A stretch of 64,000 nucleotides of DNA from positions 1,488,001 through 1,552,000 of the forward strand of contig NZ_JASZYK010000001.1 of the NCBI RefSeq assembly GCF_030317035.1. The letters are read 5' to 3'. Shown here in pieces: positions 1 to 9,564 of the stretch. The translations under genes were made by a program, and so were the position numbers. The notes below the pieces were generated by a model. The model was not told the DNA's origin. It worked only from the letters and a program-made list of their open reading frames with translations, and ran no database searches. Numbering within the stretch: position 1 is the first letter of the stretch; each line of letters starts with the position of its first letter. Source of the DNA: Variovorax sp. J22G73. GTDB lineage: Bacteria; Pseudomonadota; Gammaproteobacteria; Burkholderiales; Burkholderiaceae_C.

Positions 1-115
1 TTCCCCGGTGTCCATATCGTCCTCAGTGGTGATGCAGCAAAAGACCATGGTACATCTTGTTGTGCTACCTTGATCTCACTGCAAACCATTTCCAATTTTC
101 TTGACAAGCGATCTG

Positions 116-484
116 ATGAATACGCGATCAACGTTGGTTGATCGGGCTCATGCCGACAAGCGCCTTGCCGCATTGTTGAAGCAGGCTCCCCTCGAGTTTG
201 CGCGTGCCGTCTACGGCATCAACGACCATGCCGGCGGTCGCACCGAAACCATGGCGGCGCGCGAAGTGGCGCGTGCCCAGCGGCAGGGCGTACCGTTGAC
301 CGAAGAGCGCGCCGAACAGCGTGCCCGCGCCTACCTCCCGACCATCGGGCAAGAGCATTGCCCGCGTTGCTGGGTGGTCTATGGGCAAAAGACGCCCCTT
401 TATTTTCGCGATGCGGTCGATGAGCGGCCCGAAACGGGCTCCTGCCATTCGTGCGGCGCGGAGTACGCTACATCTCCGGACTGA
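116..484 (+). CDS. hypothetical zinc-ribbon protein
   Basis: A 122-residue soluble protein that I do not recognise by name. The C-terminal third carries two cysteine pairs, CPRC (C82, C85) and CHSC (C110, C113), spaced as in a zinc ribbon; the N-terminal part is helical and rich in Arg, Ala and Glu. The ATG at 116 is preferred over an in-frame TTG at 101; neither has a strong ribosome site. It ends 98 bases before phaR on the same strand. A nucleic-acid or protein-binding role is possible but is only inferred from the metal motif. Confidence 0.6.
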   Translation: MNTRSTLVDRAHADKRLAALLKQAPLEFARAVYGINDHAGGRTETMAAREVARAQRQGVPLTEERAEQRARAYLPTIGQEHCPRCWVVYGQKTPLYFRDAVDERPETGSCHSCGAEYATSPD

Positions 485-582
485 GTGCAAAACGCGCGGT
501 CAGGGTAAACCTTGTCGCGGCGCAGCAAAACCGCTCCCTAGAATCATCCGATGACATGGGCGTCCATGTGAAGGAGTCCGCA

Positions 583-1116
583 GTGCAGAGCAAGAAGTCC
601 GGGGTCAAGCCGGTACAGCGTGTGATCAAGAAGTACCCCAACCGAAGGCTCTACGACACCGAGACATCCACGTACATCACCTTGGCAGAGGTGAAGCAAC
701 TGGTCATCCAGAACGCGCAGTTCGTGGTGCGCGACGCCAAGACCGGCGACGACCTCACGCGCAGCATCCTGCTTCAGATCATTCTCGAAGAAGAGGCGGG
801 CGGCGCGCCGATGTTCACCGAGCAGGTGCTCTCGCACATCATCCGTTTCTACGGACAGGCGATGCAGGGCTACATGGGCCCTTACCTCGAGAAGAACATC
901 CAGGCCATGACCGAGGTGCAGGCGCAGTTGGCCGACAAGGCCGAGGGCCTGACGCCCGAGATGTGGTCGCGCTTCATGAGCATGCAGTCGCCGATGCTGC
1001 AGGGGCTGATGGGCAACTACGTCGAGCAATCGAAGAACGTTTTTCTCCAGATGCAGGAGCAGATGCAGAAAAACACCGAACAGGTACTGGGGGCCTTTGG
1101 CATCAAGCGTCCCTGA
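583..1116 (+). CDS. phaR: polyhydroxyalkanoate synthesis repressor PhaR
   Basis: DNA-binding repressor that senses PHA granules and controls phasin and PHA genes. The N-terminal PHB/PHA accumulation regulator domain is clear from KKYPNRRLYDT near residues 16-26, followed by a helical, Met- and Gln-rich C-terminal half typical of granule-binding PhaR. I choose the GTG at 583 because AAGGAG lies at 571-576, six bases upstream; ATG at 556 is the in-frame alternative and would add nine residues. With the GTG the protein is 177 residues. A CTAGAAT block at 538-544 could be its -10 element. No phaC or phaA is nearby, so it acts in trans. Confidence 0.93.
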   Translation: MQSKKSGVKPVQRVIKKYPNRRLYDTETSTYITLAEVKQLVIQNAQFVVRDAKTGDDLTRSILLQIILEEEAGGAPMFTEQVLSHIIRFYGQAMQGYMGPYLEKNIQAMTEVQAQLADKAEGLTPEMWSRFMSMQSPMLQGLMGNYVEQSKNVFLQMQEQMQKNTEQVLGAFGIKRP

Positions 1117-1215
1117 GCGCCGCTCGGCGCTTCGAAAGCGAGTGCACGGCAACCCGGAGGGGAGGTTGTCCAATGGTTTCCCGGCTGTCGCAGATAGCTG
1201 GGACAATAGAGGCAT

Positions 1216-2622
1216 ATGAGCGAAGTTGCCTCCCCCGAACGTACAGCCACGCCGACCGCCCCCAAGGTCGGATTCGTGAGCCTGGGCTGCCCCAAGGCCC
1301 TGACCGATTCCGAATTGATACTGACCCGGCTGAGTGCCGAGGGTTATCAAACTGCCAAGACTTTCGAAGGTGCCGATCTGGTGATCGTCAACACCTGCGG
1401 CTTCATCGACGATGCGGTCAGGGAAAGCCTGGACACCATCGGCGAAGCGCTCGCCGAAAACGGCCGCGTGATCGTCACGGGCTGCCTGGGTGCCAAGACC
1501 GGCGACCAGGGCGGTAACCTGGTGCGCCAGATGCATCCGAGCGTGCTGGCCGTGACCGGCCCTCACGCCACGCAAGAGGTGATGGATGCGGTGCACGCGA
1601 ACCTGCCCAAGCCGCACGACCCTTTCATCGACCTGGTGCCGAACACTTTCGGCGTCGCCGGCCTGAAACTCACGCCGCGCCACTACGCGTACCTGAAGAT
1701 CAGCGAGGGCTGCAACCATCGCTGCACCTTCTGCATCATTCCTTCGATGCGCGGCGACCTCGTGTCGCGGCCGGTCGGCGATGTGCTGAGCGAGGCCAAG
1801 GCCTTGTTCGAAGGCGGCGTCAGGGAGTTGCTGGTGATCAGCCAGGACACCTCGGCCTACGGTGTCGACGTGAAGTACCGCACCGGCTTCTGGGACGGCA
1901 AGCCCGTCAAGACCCGCATGCTCGAACTCGTGCGCACGCTGGGCGAAATCGCCGAGCCGTATGGCGCCTGGGTTCGCCTGCACTACGTGTACCCGTACCC
2001 GAGCGTTGACGAGATCATTCCGTTGATGGCCAGCGGCCTCGTGTTGCCTTACCTCGACGTGCCGCTGCAGCATAGTCATCCTGACGTGCTCAAGCGCATG
2101 AAGCGCCCGGCCAGCGGTGAAAAAAACCTGGAGCGGCTGGCGCGCTGGCGCGAGGTGTGCCCGGAGCTTGTGATTCGCAGCACCTTCATCGCCGGCTTCC
2201 CTGGCGAGACGGAACAGGAATTCGAGCACCTGCTCGACTTCATTCGCGAAGCCGAGATCGATCGCGCCGGTTGCTTTGCCTACAGCCCGGTCCAGGGCGC
2301 CACCGCCAACGACATTCCAGGCATGCTGCCCGAGGCCGAACGCGAAGCGCGCCGTGCACGCTTCATGGAAGTGGCCGAGGCCGTGTCGATCGCCAAGCTG
2401 CAAAAGCGCGTGGGTGCCACGATGCAGGTGTTGGTCGATTCGGCGCCGGGCATGGGCCGCAAGGGTGGAGTGGGGCGCACCTACGCGGATGCTCCGGAAA
2501 TCGACGGCACGGTTCGCCTGCTGCCGCCCGAGAAGATCAGCAAGACGTTGAAGGTTGGTGAATTCACTCGTGCGCGCATCGTGGGCGCCGAGGGCCACGA
2601 CCTGATCGCACTGCCCGTTTGA
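1216..2622 (+). CDS. rimO: ribosomal protein uS12 methylthiotransferase RimO
   Basis: Radical-SAM enzyme that methylthiolates the conserved aspartate of ribosomal protein uS12. The N-terminal UPF0004 domain starts with [15 protein letters not shown] and has the cysteines NTCGF and TGCLG that hold the auxiliary 4Fe-4S cluster. The radical-SAM motif CNHRCTFC places C166, C170 and C173 around the catalytic cluster, and a TRAM-like end follows. The 468-residue length is normal for the family. The ATG at 1216 follows a GAGG sequence. It stands alone between phaR and the tRNA pair, and reads into a palindromic terminator. Confidence 0.97.
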   Translation: MSEVASPERTATPTAPKVGFVSLGCPKALTDSELILTRLSAEGYQTAKTFEGADLVIVNTCGFIDDAVRESLDTIGEALAENGRVIVTGCLGAKTGDQGGNLVRQMHPSVLAVTGPHATQEVMDAVHANLPKPHDPFIDLVPNTFGVAGLKLTPRHYAYLKISEGCNHRCTFCIIPSMRGDLVSRPVGDVLSEAKALFEGGVRELLVISQDTSAYGVDVKYRTGFWDGKPVKTRMLELVRTLGEIAEPYGAWVRLHYVYPYPSVDEIIPLMASGLVLPYLDVPLQHSHPDVLKRMKRPASGEKNLERLARWREVCPELVIRSTFIAGFPGETEQEFEHLLDFIREAEIDRAGCFAYSPVQGATANDIPGMLPEAEREARRARFMEVAEAVSIAKLQKRVGATMQVLVDSAPGMGRKGGVGRTYADAPEIDGTVRLLPPEKISKTLKVGEFTRARIVGAEGHDLIALPV

Positions 2623-2640
2623 TGCGCATTCGAACGGACA

Positions 2641-2675
2641 AGAAAAAAGCCACCGGAGACCGGTGGCTTTCTTTG
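2641..2675. terminator. bidirectional hairpin terminator (rimO / tRNA-Leu copy 1)
   Basis: Perfect stem AAGCCACCGG - AGA - CCGGTGGCTT (core 2647-2669). The minus-strand transcript continues into six Us, so it is strong for tRNA-Leu copy 1; the plus strand has TTTCTTT and can end rimO. Confidence 0.85.
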
Positions 2676-2703
2676 GATGACCTGGCGGGGGTCAGCTTGA
2701 ATT

Positions 2704-2788
<85 letters not shown>

Positions 2789-2839
2789 TTCATGTCAGCC
2801 GAAGCTTTCATGTTTTTTTGCTTCTCAGCAAAGACTGCA

Positions 2840-2850
2840 ATCATATCAAA
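2840..2850 (-). promoter_or_regulatory. putative -10 region for tRNA-Leu copy 1
   Basis: On the minus strand TTTGATATGAT ends about 52 bases before the tRNA 5' end. The same 11 bases sit about 50 bases before copy 2, while the bases between differ, which suggests the block is kept as a promoter (-10 TATGAT). No clear -35 is visible. Confidence 0.45.
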
Positions 2851-2954
2851 CTTTTTGCGGCAAATTCGCTGCTGAGTTCGCTCGCGTGCACTTGTTTGTG
2901 CGTGGCGTGTTGCAACTTGGCTGCATTGTCCATTCGATGATGAATCGAGCGGGC

Positions 2955-2984
2955 ATGAAAAAAGCCACCGGAGACCGGTGGCTT
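2955..2984 (-). terminator. terminator of tRNA-Leu copy 2
   Basis: Same stem as at 2647-2669: AAGCCACCGG / CCGGTGGCTT with a three-base loop, followed on the minus strand by six Us. It lies 35 bases after the 3' end of the second tRNA gene. Confidence 0.85.
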
Positions 2985-3018
2985 CAATCGAATGACCTGG
3001 TAAAGGTCTGTTTAAACT

Positions 3019-3103
<85 letters not shown>

Positions 3104-3130
3104 CCACAGAACTGCCGAAGCAGTTATGTT

Positions 3131-5485
3131 TTGAATTTCAGGAAAGAAGGAGATCATATCAAAAATAATGTCACTTCCAGCGGCTTGCTGGATGAATTCG
3201 AAGGAACCGTTCAAGGTCATCGCGATGGCCACGGTTTCGTACAGCGCGACGACGGCGAAGCAGACATCTATCTGCCCCCGAACGAGATGCGGGCCGTGCT
3301 GCACAAGGACCGCGTCAAGGCGCGCGTCGTGCGACAAGACCGCCGCGGCCGCCCCGAGGGGCGCGTCGTGGAAATCGTCGAGCGCCCCGAGCAACCGATC
3401 ATCGGCCGCTTGCTGCATGAAGGCGGCATCTGGCTTGTCGCGCCCGAAGACAAACGCTACGGGCAAGACGTCCTGATTCCCAAGGGCGCGACCGGTCCCG
3501 CGAAGGTGGGGCAGGTCGTCGTCGTGCAGCTCACGGAGCCGCCGGCGTTGTTCGGCCAACCCGTGGGTCGCGTGAAGGAAGTGCTGGGCGAAATTGACGA
3601 CCCCGGCATGGAAATCGAAATCGCCGTGCGCAAGTACGGCGTACCGCACGAGTTTTCCGCGGAGTGCCTGGCCGAAGCCAAGGCGCTGCCCGAGAAGGTC
3701 CGCCCCGCCGACAAAAAAGGCCGTGTCGACCTCACCGACATTCCGCTCGTCACCATCGACGGTGAAGACGCGCGCGACTTCGACGACGCCGTGTACTGCG
3801 AGCCCGCGAAAGTGGGCCGCGGCAAGGGCTGGCGCCTGCTGGTGGCCATCGCCGACGTGAGCGCCTATGTGAAGACCGGTTCGCCGATCGACATCGACGC
3901 CTACGACCGCGCCACCAGCGTCTACTTTCCGCGTCGCGTCATTCCGATGCTGCCGGAGAAGCTGTCGAACGGCCTGTGCTCGCTGAACCCCGAGGTCGAA
4001 CGCCTGTGCATGGTGTGCGACATGCTGGTCGCGGCCGACGGCGAGATCTACGCCTACCAGTTCTACCCGGCCGTCATGTTCAGCCACGCGCGCTTCACGT
4101 ACACCGAAGTGGCGGCCATCCTCGGCAACACGCGCGGCCCCGAAGCGGCCAAGCGCAAGGACCGCGTGAAGGACCTGCTGAACCTCGCCGACGTCTACAA
4201 GGCGCTGCTCAAGCAGCGCGGCAAGCGTGGCGCGGTCGACTTCGAGACCACCGAGACGCAGATCATCTGCGACGACGCCGGCCGCATCGAGAAGATCGTG
4301 CCCCGCACGCGCAACGAGGCGCACCGCCTCATCGAAGAAGCCATGCTGGCGGCCAACGTGTGCAGCGCCGACTTCATCGCCGAAGGCAAGCACCCGGGCC
4401 TGTTCCGCGTGCACGAAGGCCCGACGGCGGAGAAGAAGGAAATCCTGCGCGGCTACCTCAAGGCCATGGGTGTCGGCCTGAGCATCACCGACGACCCCAA
4501 GCCGGGCGAGTTCCAGGCGATTGCAACGGCCACCAAGGACCGCCCCGACGCGCAGCAGATCCACACCATGCTGCTGCGCTCCATGCAGCAGGCGATCTAC
4601 ACGCCGTTCAACAGCGGCCACTTCGGGCTGGCGTACGAGGCCTACACGCACTTCACGAGCCCGATCCGGCGCTATCCCGACTTGCTGGTGCATCGCGTGA
4701 TCAAGGCGATTCTCACGAAGACGCGCTACCAGCTGCCGATGCTGCCCACCCCTGGCGAGGCGCATGCCAAGCTGGCCAAGCGGCTCGCGTCGCGCGTGAA
4801 GGCGCCGACCAACAAGCCGCAGAAAGCCACCATCGCGCCCAGCAAGGAAGTGCTGGCATGGGAGGCCGCCGGCCTGCACTGCAGCGCCAACGAGCGCCGC
4901 GCCGACGAGGCCAGCCGCGACGTCGAAGCCTGGCTCAAGTGCAAGTACATGCGCGAGCACCTCGGCGAGGAATACGGCGGCGTGGTCACCGCGGCCACCA
5001 CCTTCGGCATCTTCGTCACGCTCGACGCGATGTATGTCGAAGGGCTGGTGCACATCACCGAGCTCGGCGGCGAGTACTTCAAGTACGACGAGATGCGCCA
5101 GGAGCTGCGCGGCGAGCGCACCGGCATCCGCTATGCCATCGGCACGCGCGTGCGGGTGCAGGTGAGCCGCGTCGACCTGGACGGCCGCAAGATCGACTTC
5201 CGCCTCGTGCGCGAAGGCGAGGACCTGACCTCGCGCGCTATGAAGGACAAGGGCGCCACGTCATCCGGCGTGACGGTGAAGGCGTCGGCCAAGCGCGGGT
5301 CGCGCCACAAGGGCGAGGCCGGCGGCGCGGAGCCGCGCGGCGACCGCAGCGACCGCGGCGATCGCGTGGAGCGCTCGGACCATGGCGGCTCGGCCGCGGT
5401 GGGGCCGCAGTCGGCCATGCAGGCCTTCAAGTCGGCGGTCAAGAAGGCCGCCAACAAGATGAAGGGGCGCAAGCCGCGCCGCTGA
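3131..5485 (+). CDS. rnr: ribonuclease R
   Basis: Processive 3'-5' exoribonuclease of the RNase II/RNB family that degrades structured RNA and takes part in rRNA and tmRNA quality control. From the N-terminus it has a cold-shock domain (GHRDGHGFVQRD), the RNB catalytic core with DGEDARDFDDAV at residues 210-221 (the magnesium-binding aspartates), an S1 domain starting near EEYGGVVTAATTFGIFV, and a lysine/arginine-rich tail ending KGRKPRR. Length is 784 residues from the TTG at 3131. The true start is uncertain: AAGGAG at 3147-3152 precedes no in-frame ATG, GTG or TTG at normal distance, only ATC at 3158. Confidence 0.95.
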   Translation: MNFRKEGDHIKNNVTSSGLLDEFEGTVQGHRDGHGFVQRDDGEADIYLPPNEMRAVLHKDRVKARVVRQDRRGRPEGRVVEIVERPEQPIIGRLLHEGGIWLVAPEDKRYGQDVLIPKGATGPAKVGQVVVVQLTEPPALFGQPVGRVKEVLGEIDDPGMEIEIAVRKYGVPHEFSAECLAEAKALPEKVRPADKKGRVDLTDIPLVTIDGEDARDFDDAVYCEPAKVGRGKGWRLLVAIADVSAYVKTGSPIDIDAYDRATSVYFPRRVIPMLPEKLSNGLCSLNPEVERLCMVCDMLVAADGEIYAYQFYPAVMFSHARFTYTEVAAILGNTRGPEAAKRKDRVKDLLNLADVYKALLKQRGKRGAVDFETTETQIICDDAGRIEKIVPRTRNEAHRLIEEAMLAANVCSADFIAEGKHPGLFRVHEGPTAEKKEILRGYLKAMGVGLSITDDPKPGEFQAIATATKDRPDAQQIHTMLLRSMQQAIYTPFNSGHFGLAYEAYTHFTSPIRRYPDLLVHRVIKAILTKTRYQLPMLPTPGEAHAKLAKRLASRVKAPTNKPQKATIAPSKEVLAWEAAGLHCSANERRADEASRDVEAWLKCKYMREHLGEEYGGVVTAATTFGIFVTLDAMYVEGLVHITELGGEYFKYDEMRQELRGERTGIRYAIGTRVRVQVSRVDLDGRKIDFRLVREGEDLTSRAMKDKGATSSGVTVKASAKRGSRHKGEAGGAEPRGDRSDRGDRVERSDHGGSAAVGPQSAMQAFKSAVKKAANKMKGRKPRR
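3153..3163 (-). promoter_or_regulatory. putative -10 region for tRNA-Leu copy 2, overlapping the rnr start region
   Basis: The minus strand reads TTTGATATGAT, matching the block before copy 1. It overlaps the candidate ribosome site and start region of rnr on the plus strand. Confidence 0.45.
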
Positions 5486-5539
5486 AGCCTTGCCGCATGA
5501 CACATCGACAACCTGAAAAAAGAGAAAGAGACACAGAGC

Positions 5540-6304
5540 ATGAGCGCTGAAGACAACAAGGGCCGCATCGCCATCGTCACCGGAGCGGGCTCCGGCATCG
5601 GCCGCGCCGCGGCGCTGGCGTTGCTGGGCGACGGCTGGAGCGTGGTGCTGGCCGGACGCCGCCTGGAGCCGCTGGAGCAGGTGGCCGAGGAATCGGGCGC
5701 GGGCGCGCGTGCCTTCGCGGTGCCCACCGACGTGGCCAAGGCCGAGTCGGTGCAGGCCCTGTTCGCCGCCACCGTCGAGCGCTTCGGGCGCGTCGACCTG
5801 CTGTTCAACAACGCCGGCGTGGGCAACCCGCCGGGCCCGTTCGAGGACTGGACGCCCGAGCAATGGCAGGGCGTGGTCGACATCAACCTGACGGGCATGT
5901 TCTTCTGCATCCAGCAGGCGTTCCGCACGATGAAGGCGCAGACCCCGATGGGTGGGCGCATCATCAACAACGGCTCCATCTCGGCCACCGCGCCGCGGCC
6001 CAACTCGGCCGCCTACACGTCCACCAAGCACGCGGTCGAAGGCCTGACCAAGACCGCGTCGCTCGACGGGCGCAAGTACGACATCGCCGTGGGCCAGGTG
6101 GACGTGGGCAACGCCATGACCGAGCTGGCGTCGCGCATGGCCAAGGGCGTGGCGCAAGCCAACGGCGAACTCGCCATCGAGCCGCTGATCGACGTGAAGA
6201 TCGTGGGCCAGTCGGTGCTCTACATGGCGAACCTGCCGTTGGAAGCCAACGTGCTGTTCCACACGATCATGGCGACGAAGATGCCCTTCGTCGGCCGCGG
6301 CTAG
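5540..6304 (+). CDS. SDR family oxidoreductase
   Basis: NAD(P)-dependent short-chain dehydrogenase/reductase of 254 residues. The Rossmann motif TGAGSGIG is at residues 14-21, NNAG at 90-93 and the catalytic YTSTK at 159-163 with an upstream serine in NGSIS. The substrate cannot be read from sequence. It starts 54 bases after rnr, close enough to share a transcript, and converges with the NAD(P)HX repair gene, whose stop lies eight bases beyond its own. Confidence 0.9.
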   Translation: MSAEDNKGRIAIVTGAGSGIGRAAALALLGDGWSVVLAGRRLEPLEQVAEESGAGARAFAVPTDVAKAESVQALFAATVERFGRVDLLFNNAGVGNPPGPFEDWTPEQWQGVVDINLTGMFFCIQQAFRTMKAQTPMGGRIINNGSISATAPRPNSAAYTSTKHAVEGLTKTASLDGRKYDIAVGQVDVGNAMTELASRMAKGVAQANGELAIEPLIDVKIVGQSVLYMANLPLEANVLFHTIMATKMPFVGRG

Positions 6305-6311
6305 GCGGTTT

Positions 6312-7790
6312 TCAGACGGGCGCGCGGCGGGCCAGCGTGCCCGCCGTGAGCGGGGCCGCATCGCTTGGCCACGTGTCAGCGATATGGCCGTGCTGCCAGA
6401 CCGCTTCGCGCGCCGCGTCGAATGCGGGCCGACGCGCCTCCAGTGCGGTCAGTGCGGCCAGTGCCGCGCCGATCATGCCGGCCAGCACGTCGCCGGTGCC
6501 GGCCGTTGCCAGCCGGGCATTGCCGGTGAGGTTGACGACGGGCAACGCCTTGCCTGCATCGGCAATCACCGTGCCCGACCCCTTGAGCACCGCTACCACG
6601 CCGAAGCGTGCCGCCAGCTCACGTGCCGCCGCCAGCCGGTCGGCTTGAATCTCGGATGCGGTGCACCCCAGCAATCGCGCCGCTTCCAGCGGATGCGGCG
6701 TGATCACGGTCGGCGCCGCGCGCTTGCCGCGTGACACCAGCTGCGCCTGCAGCGCGCCATCGGCCGCGATGGCATTGAGCGCATCCGCATCGAGCACCAG
6801 CGCTGCCGCCGTCGACAGCACGCGCGGCAGCAGTTCGCGCACCGCCTCTCCACCGCCGCAGCCGCAAACGGCGGTCATGGCCGACAGGTCCAGCGCGCGG
6901 GCGTCGCGCAGCATCAGCTCGGGCTGGGAGACATCGACCGGTGCCGCGCTCGCATCGAGAAGCCCGACGAACACCCGGCCCGCACCCGCATGCAGGGCCG
7001 CGGAGCCGGCCAGCAGCGCCGCACCCGCCATGCCCGACGCGCCGCCGACCACCGCCACATCGCCATAGCTGCCCTTGTGCGACGCGTGGGTGCGCGGCTG
7101 CGCCTCGGGCGCGCCGGCCAGGCGTGCGGTGGGTTGGTCCTTGGAGGTGCCGCAGCCCAGGTCGTCGAACCAGACGGTGCCTGCGGCGTCGCGGCCCTGG
7201 GCGGTGAACAGGCCGGGCTTGAGCGTGAGGAAGGTGATGCAGGAGCGGCTGGATCCTTGCGCAGGGTCGGCGCCATGGGCCAGCGTGCCGGTGTCCGCAT
7301 TCAGTCCCGAGGGCACGTCGACGCTGAGCACCGGGTGTGCACCGGCATGCATCGTCGCGAGCCATTCGGCCATCGCGCCTTCGGGCGGTCGGCTCGAGCC
7401 GATGCCGAGCAACGCGTCGATCGCCAGGTCGCAATGCGAAGGCGGCTGTGCTGCGATGGTGACGCCCGCGTCGCGAGCCCGTTGCAGCGACGCCTTGGCG
7501 TCCGGTGGCAAGCGGCCTTCGTCGCCGGCGAAGGTGACGACCGGAAAGAAGCCCCGATGCCGCAACTGCGCCGCCGCCTCGAAACCGTCGCCGCCGTTGT
7601 TGCCCGGGCCGCACGCCACCCAGATCGTCCGCGCATGTGGCGCGATCGCCATCGCGAGCCGCGCGACCGCGAGGCCTGCGCGTTGCATCAGCGTGTGGGC
7701 GGGCAAGGCGGCGGCCGCGGCCTGCTCGATGCGGCGCGTGGCGGCGATGTCGAACAGATCGGCGGCTGTGGCGGACGTGATGCGGTGCAT
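6312..7790 (-). CDS. nnrDE: bifunctional NAD(P)H-hydrate epimerase / ADP-dependent NAD(P)H-hydrate dehydratase
   Basis: Repairs damaged NADHX and NADPHX. The N-terminal epimerase domain carries GPGNNGGDG and VPSGLNADTG; the C-terminal ADP-dependent dehydratase (ribokinase-like) domain carries HKGSYGDVAVVGG, VITPHPLEAARL, LKGSGTVIA and the nucleotide-binding GNARLATAGTGDVLAG. At 492 residues it is the usual two-domain fusion (YjeF type). It begins 37 bases from a divergent small membrane protein gene. Confidence 0.96.
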   Translation of the reverse strand: MHRITSATAADLFDIAATRRIEQAAAAALPAHTLMQRAGLAVARLAMAIAPHARTIWVACGPGNNGGDGFEAAAQLRHRGFFPVVTFAGDEGRLPPDAKASLQRARDAGVTIAAQPPSHCDLAIDALLGIGSSRPPEGAMAEWLATMHAGAHPVLSVDVPSGLNADTGTLAHGADPAQGSSRSCITFLTLKPGLFTAQGRDAAGTVWFDDLGCGTSKDQPTARLAGAPEAQPRTHASHKGSYGDVAVVGGASGMAGAALLAGSAALHAGAGRVFVGLLDASAAPVDVSQPELMLRDARALDLSAMTAVCGCGGGEAVRELLPRVLSTAAALVLDADALNAIAADGALQAQLVSRGKRAAPTVITPHPLEAARLLGCTASEIQADRLAAARELAARFGVVAVLKGSGTVIADAGKALPVVNLTGNARLATAGTGDVLAGMIGAALAALTALEARRPAFDAAREAVWQHGHIADTWPSDAAPLTAGTLARRAPV

Positions 7791-7827
7791 CGAGCCATTG
7801 TGCCGCCGTGCCTCCTATCATCGAACG

Positions 7828-8256
7828 ATGATGCTCAAGACCCTTGGCTGGCTGCTGGTCCTTCTGCTGGCCTGGTTTGCCGGCTTCGCCGGCATGGGCA
7901 TGGCGCTGATCGGCGGCGCGGGGTGGGCGCTCGGTTTGCTCGCGGTGGTGTGGGGGCTGTTCCTGCTGGCCGTGACCTTGCGCCGCGTGCCGCTGCGCGA
8001 CATTGCCTGGGCCGCGAACCTCGGCTACGGCTTCGGCGTGATGCGCTGGCTCGACGTGCCGGCGGAAGCGGGTTCAGGCGCCGTGCGCTGGCTGGCGATG
8101 GGCGCCAGCCTGCTGTGCCTCGTGTTTTTCGGCCTGGTGGCTCCGGCGCTGCTGGCATGGATCGCCGGCAAGTGGATGCCGGCACCCGAGCCTGAACTGC
8201 CGGTCGAGCAGCCGGCCAGCCCGGAGCGCCTGCGCCGATGGGGCCCTAGAGACTGA
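7828..8256 (+). CDS. small predicted inner-membrane protein
   Basis: A 142-residue protein I do not recognise. Three hydrophobic stretches (about residues 3-30, 33-52 and 90-113) predict membrane helices, with a Pro/Glu-rich cytoplasmic-type tail ending in RRWGPRD. The ATG at 7828 is immediately followed by a second ATG codon. It is transcribed away from nnrDE and overlaps the end of the convergent dadA-like gene by 11 bases. Real membrane topology, rather than a GC-driven open frame, supports it being a gene. Confidence 0.6.
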   Translation: MMLKTLGWLLVLLLAWFAGFAGMGMALIGGAGWALGLLAVVWGLFLLAVTLRRVPLRDIAWAANLGYGFGVMRWLDVPAEAGSGAVRWLAMGASLLCLVFFGLVAPALLAWIAGKWMPAPEPELPVEQPASPERLRRWGPRD

Positions 8257-9499
8257 GGCGCTCGACGCCCAGGCCTTCGAGATCGACGCCCGGGTCCTGC
8301 CCGCCGATCAGGTCGCCCAGCACGCGTGCGCTGCCGCACGACAGCGCCCAGCCGCTCGAGCCGTGTCCGAGGTTGAGCCACACGCCCGGAATGCCGCTGG
8401 CGCCGAGCACGGGCGGGCCGTCCGGCAGCATCGGACGCGCGCCTTTCCATTGCTGGACGCCCGACTGCAGCGTGGCCGCGCCCGGAAACCAGTCGTGCAG
8501 CACCTTGTAGAGCGTCTGGATGGCGGCGGGACTCATGGTGTCCAGCGAACCGCCGATTTCGGCGCTGCCAGCCACGCGTACGCGCTGGCCCAGGCGAGAG
8601 ATGGCGACCTTGTAGCGCTCGTCCATCACCGCGCTGCGCGGCGCGTTGAGCGGCTCGCGAATGGGCGCGCTGACCGAATGCCCGTACACCGGCGCCATCG
8701 GAATGCGCAGGCCCAGTGGGCGCAATAGCGAAGCGGACGCCAGGCCGGCGCACACCACGACCGCGTCGTAGCGCACGGGCTCGGAGCCGCTCGCCAGCGA
8801 CAGCGAGGTGGGGGCTGCGCGGCTCAGCGGTGCGATGTCGCAGTTGAAATGAAATTGCGCGCCGAAGGCCTCCGCCTCCCACTTGAGCAGCAGCGCGAAC
8901 TGGCGGCAGTTGGCCACTTCGTCTTCCGGCAGGTGGATGGCGCCGGCCAGCGGGGTGTCGGGGTTGAGCGCGGGTTCGAGCAGGCGGGCCTCGTCGGCAT
9001 CGACCTCGCGAAACACGCTCCCGGCCTGGCGCAGCACGTCGAGCCCGGGCTGCACCAGCTTTTTCTCGCGCTTGGAGCGCAGCAGCACGAGATAGCCGTC
9101 GCTGCGCTCGTAGCTGAGCTCGCGCGCCTCGGTCACCTCGTGCAGCCGGGTGCGGCTGTAGAAGGCCAGGCGCTGCATGCGGGCGCGGTTGGCCAGGTAG
9201 GTTTCGAGCTTGCAGGCCTTCTGCCAGCGCGACATCCAGCCGATGTCGCGCGAATTCAGCGGCCAGCGCAGCTTGATGGCGCCGTGCGAGGAGAGCAGCG
9301 AGCGCAGCACCTTGCCGCGCATGCCGGGGGCGGCCCACGGCGTGACATACCCGGGTGCGACCACGCCCGCGTTGGCGAAGCTGGCTTCTTCTGCGGCGGC
9401 GCCTCGGCGCTCGAACACGGTCACTTCATGACCGTCGGAAACCAGTTCCCAGGCGGTGGTGACGCCGATGATGCCGGCGCCCACGATCGCGATTTTCAT
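8246..9499 (-). CDS. dadA: D-amino acid dehydrogenase, DadA family (FAD-dependent)
   Basis: FAD-dependent oxidase/dehydrogenase of the DAO family that oxidatively deaminates D-amino acids, feeding electrons to the respiratory chain. The FAD dinucleotide motif IVGAGIIGVTTAWEL starts at residue 5, followed by the DadA-typical FANAGVVAPGYVTPW. The C-terminal GVWLNLGHGSSGWALSCGSA closes the FAD site. At 417 residues from the ATG at 9499 it has normal length. An amidase lies just upstream on the same strand (65-base gap), so the two may be cotranscribed; substrate specificity is inferred from the family only. Confidence 0.88.
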   Translation of the reverse strand: MKIAIVGAGIIGVTTAWELVSDGHEVTVFERRGAAAEEASFANAGVVAPGYVTPWAAPGMRGKVLRSLLSSHGAIKLRWPLNSRDIGWMSRWQKACKLETYLANRARMQRLAFYSRTRLHEVTEARELSYERSDGYLVLLRSKREKKLVQPGLDVLRQAGSVFREVDADEARLLEPALNPDTPLAGAIHLPEDEVANCRQFALLLKWEAEAFGAQFHFNCDIAPLSRAAPTSLSLASGSEPVRYDAVVVCAGLASASLLRPLGLRIPMAPVYGHSVSAPIREPLNAPRSAVMDERYKVAISRLGQRVRVAGSAEIGGSLDTMSPAAIQTLYKVLHDWFPGAATLQSGVQQWKGARPMLPDGPPVLGASGIPGVWLNLGHGSSGWALSCGSARVLGDLIGGQDPGVDLEGLGVERLSL

Positions 9500-9564
9500 T
9501 GAGTGTTCTAGATAAAGGAGATGGCCGACGCCCCGAAGCCCATTGGGTGCGGCGGCGGCAGCTG

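Noticed and set aside
101-106. TTGACA as a -35 element near the left edge
   Set aside because: No -10 hexamer lies 16-18 bases downstream; it falls at the start of the hypothetical gene.
1116-1131. Hairpin AGCGCCG-CT-CGGCGCT after phaR as a terminator
   Set aside because: The loop is only two bases and no T-run follows.
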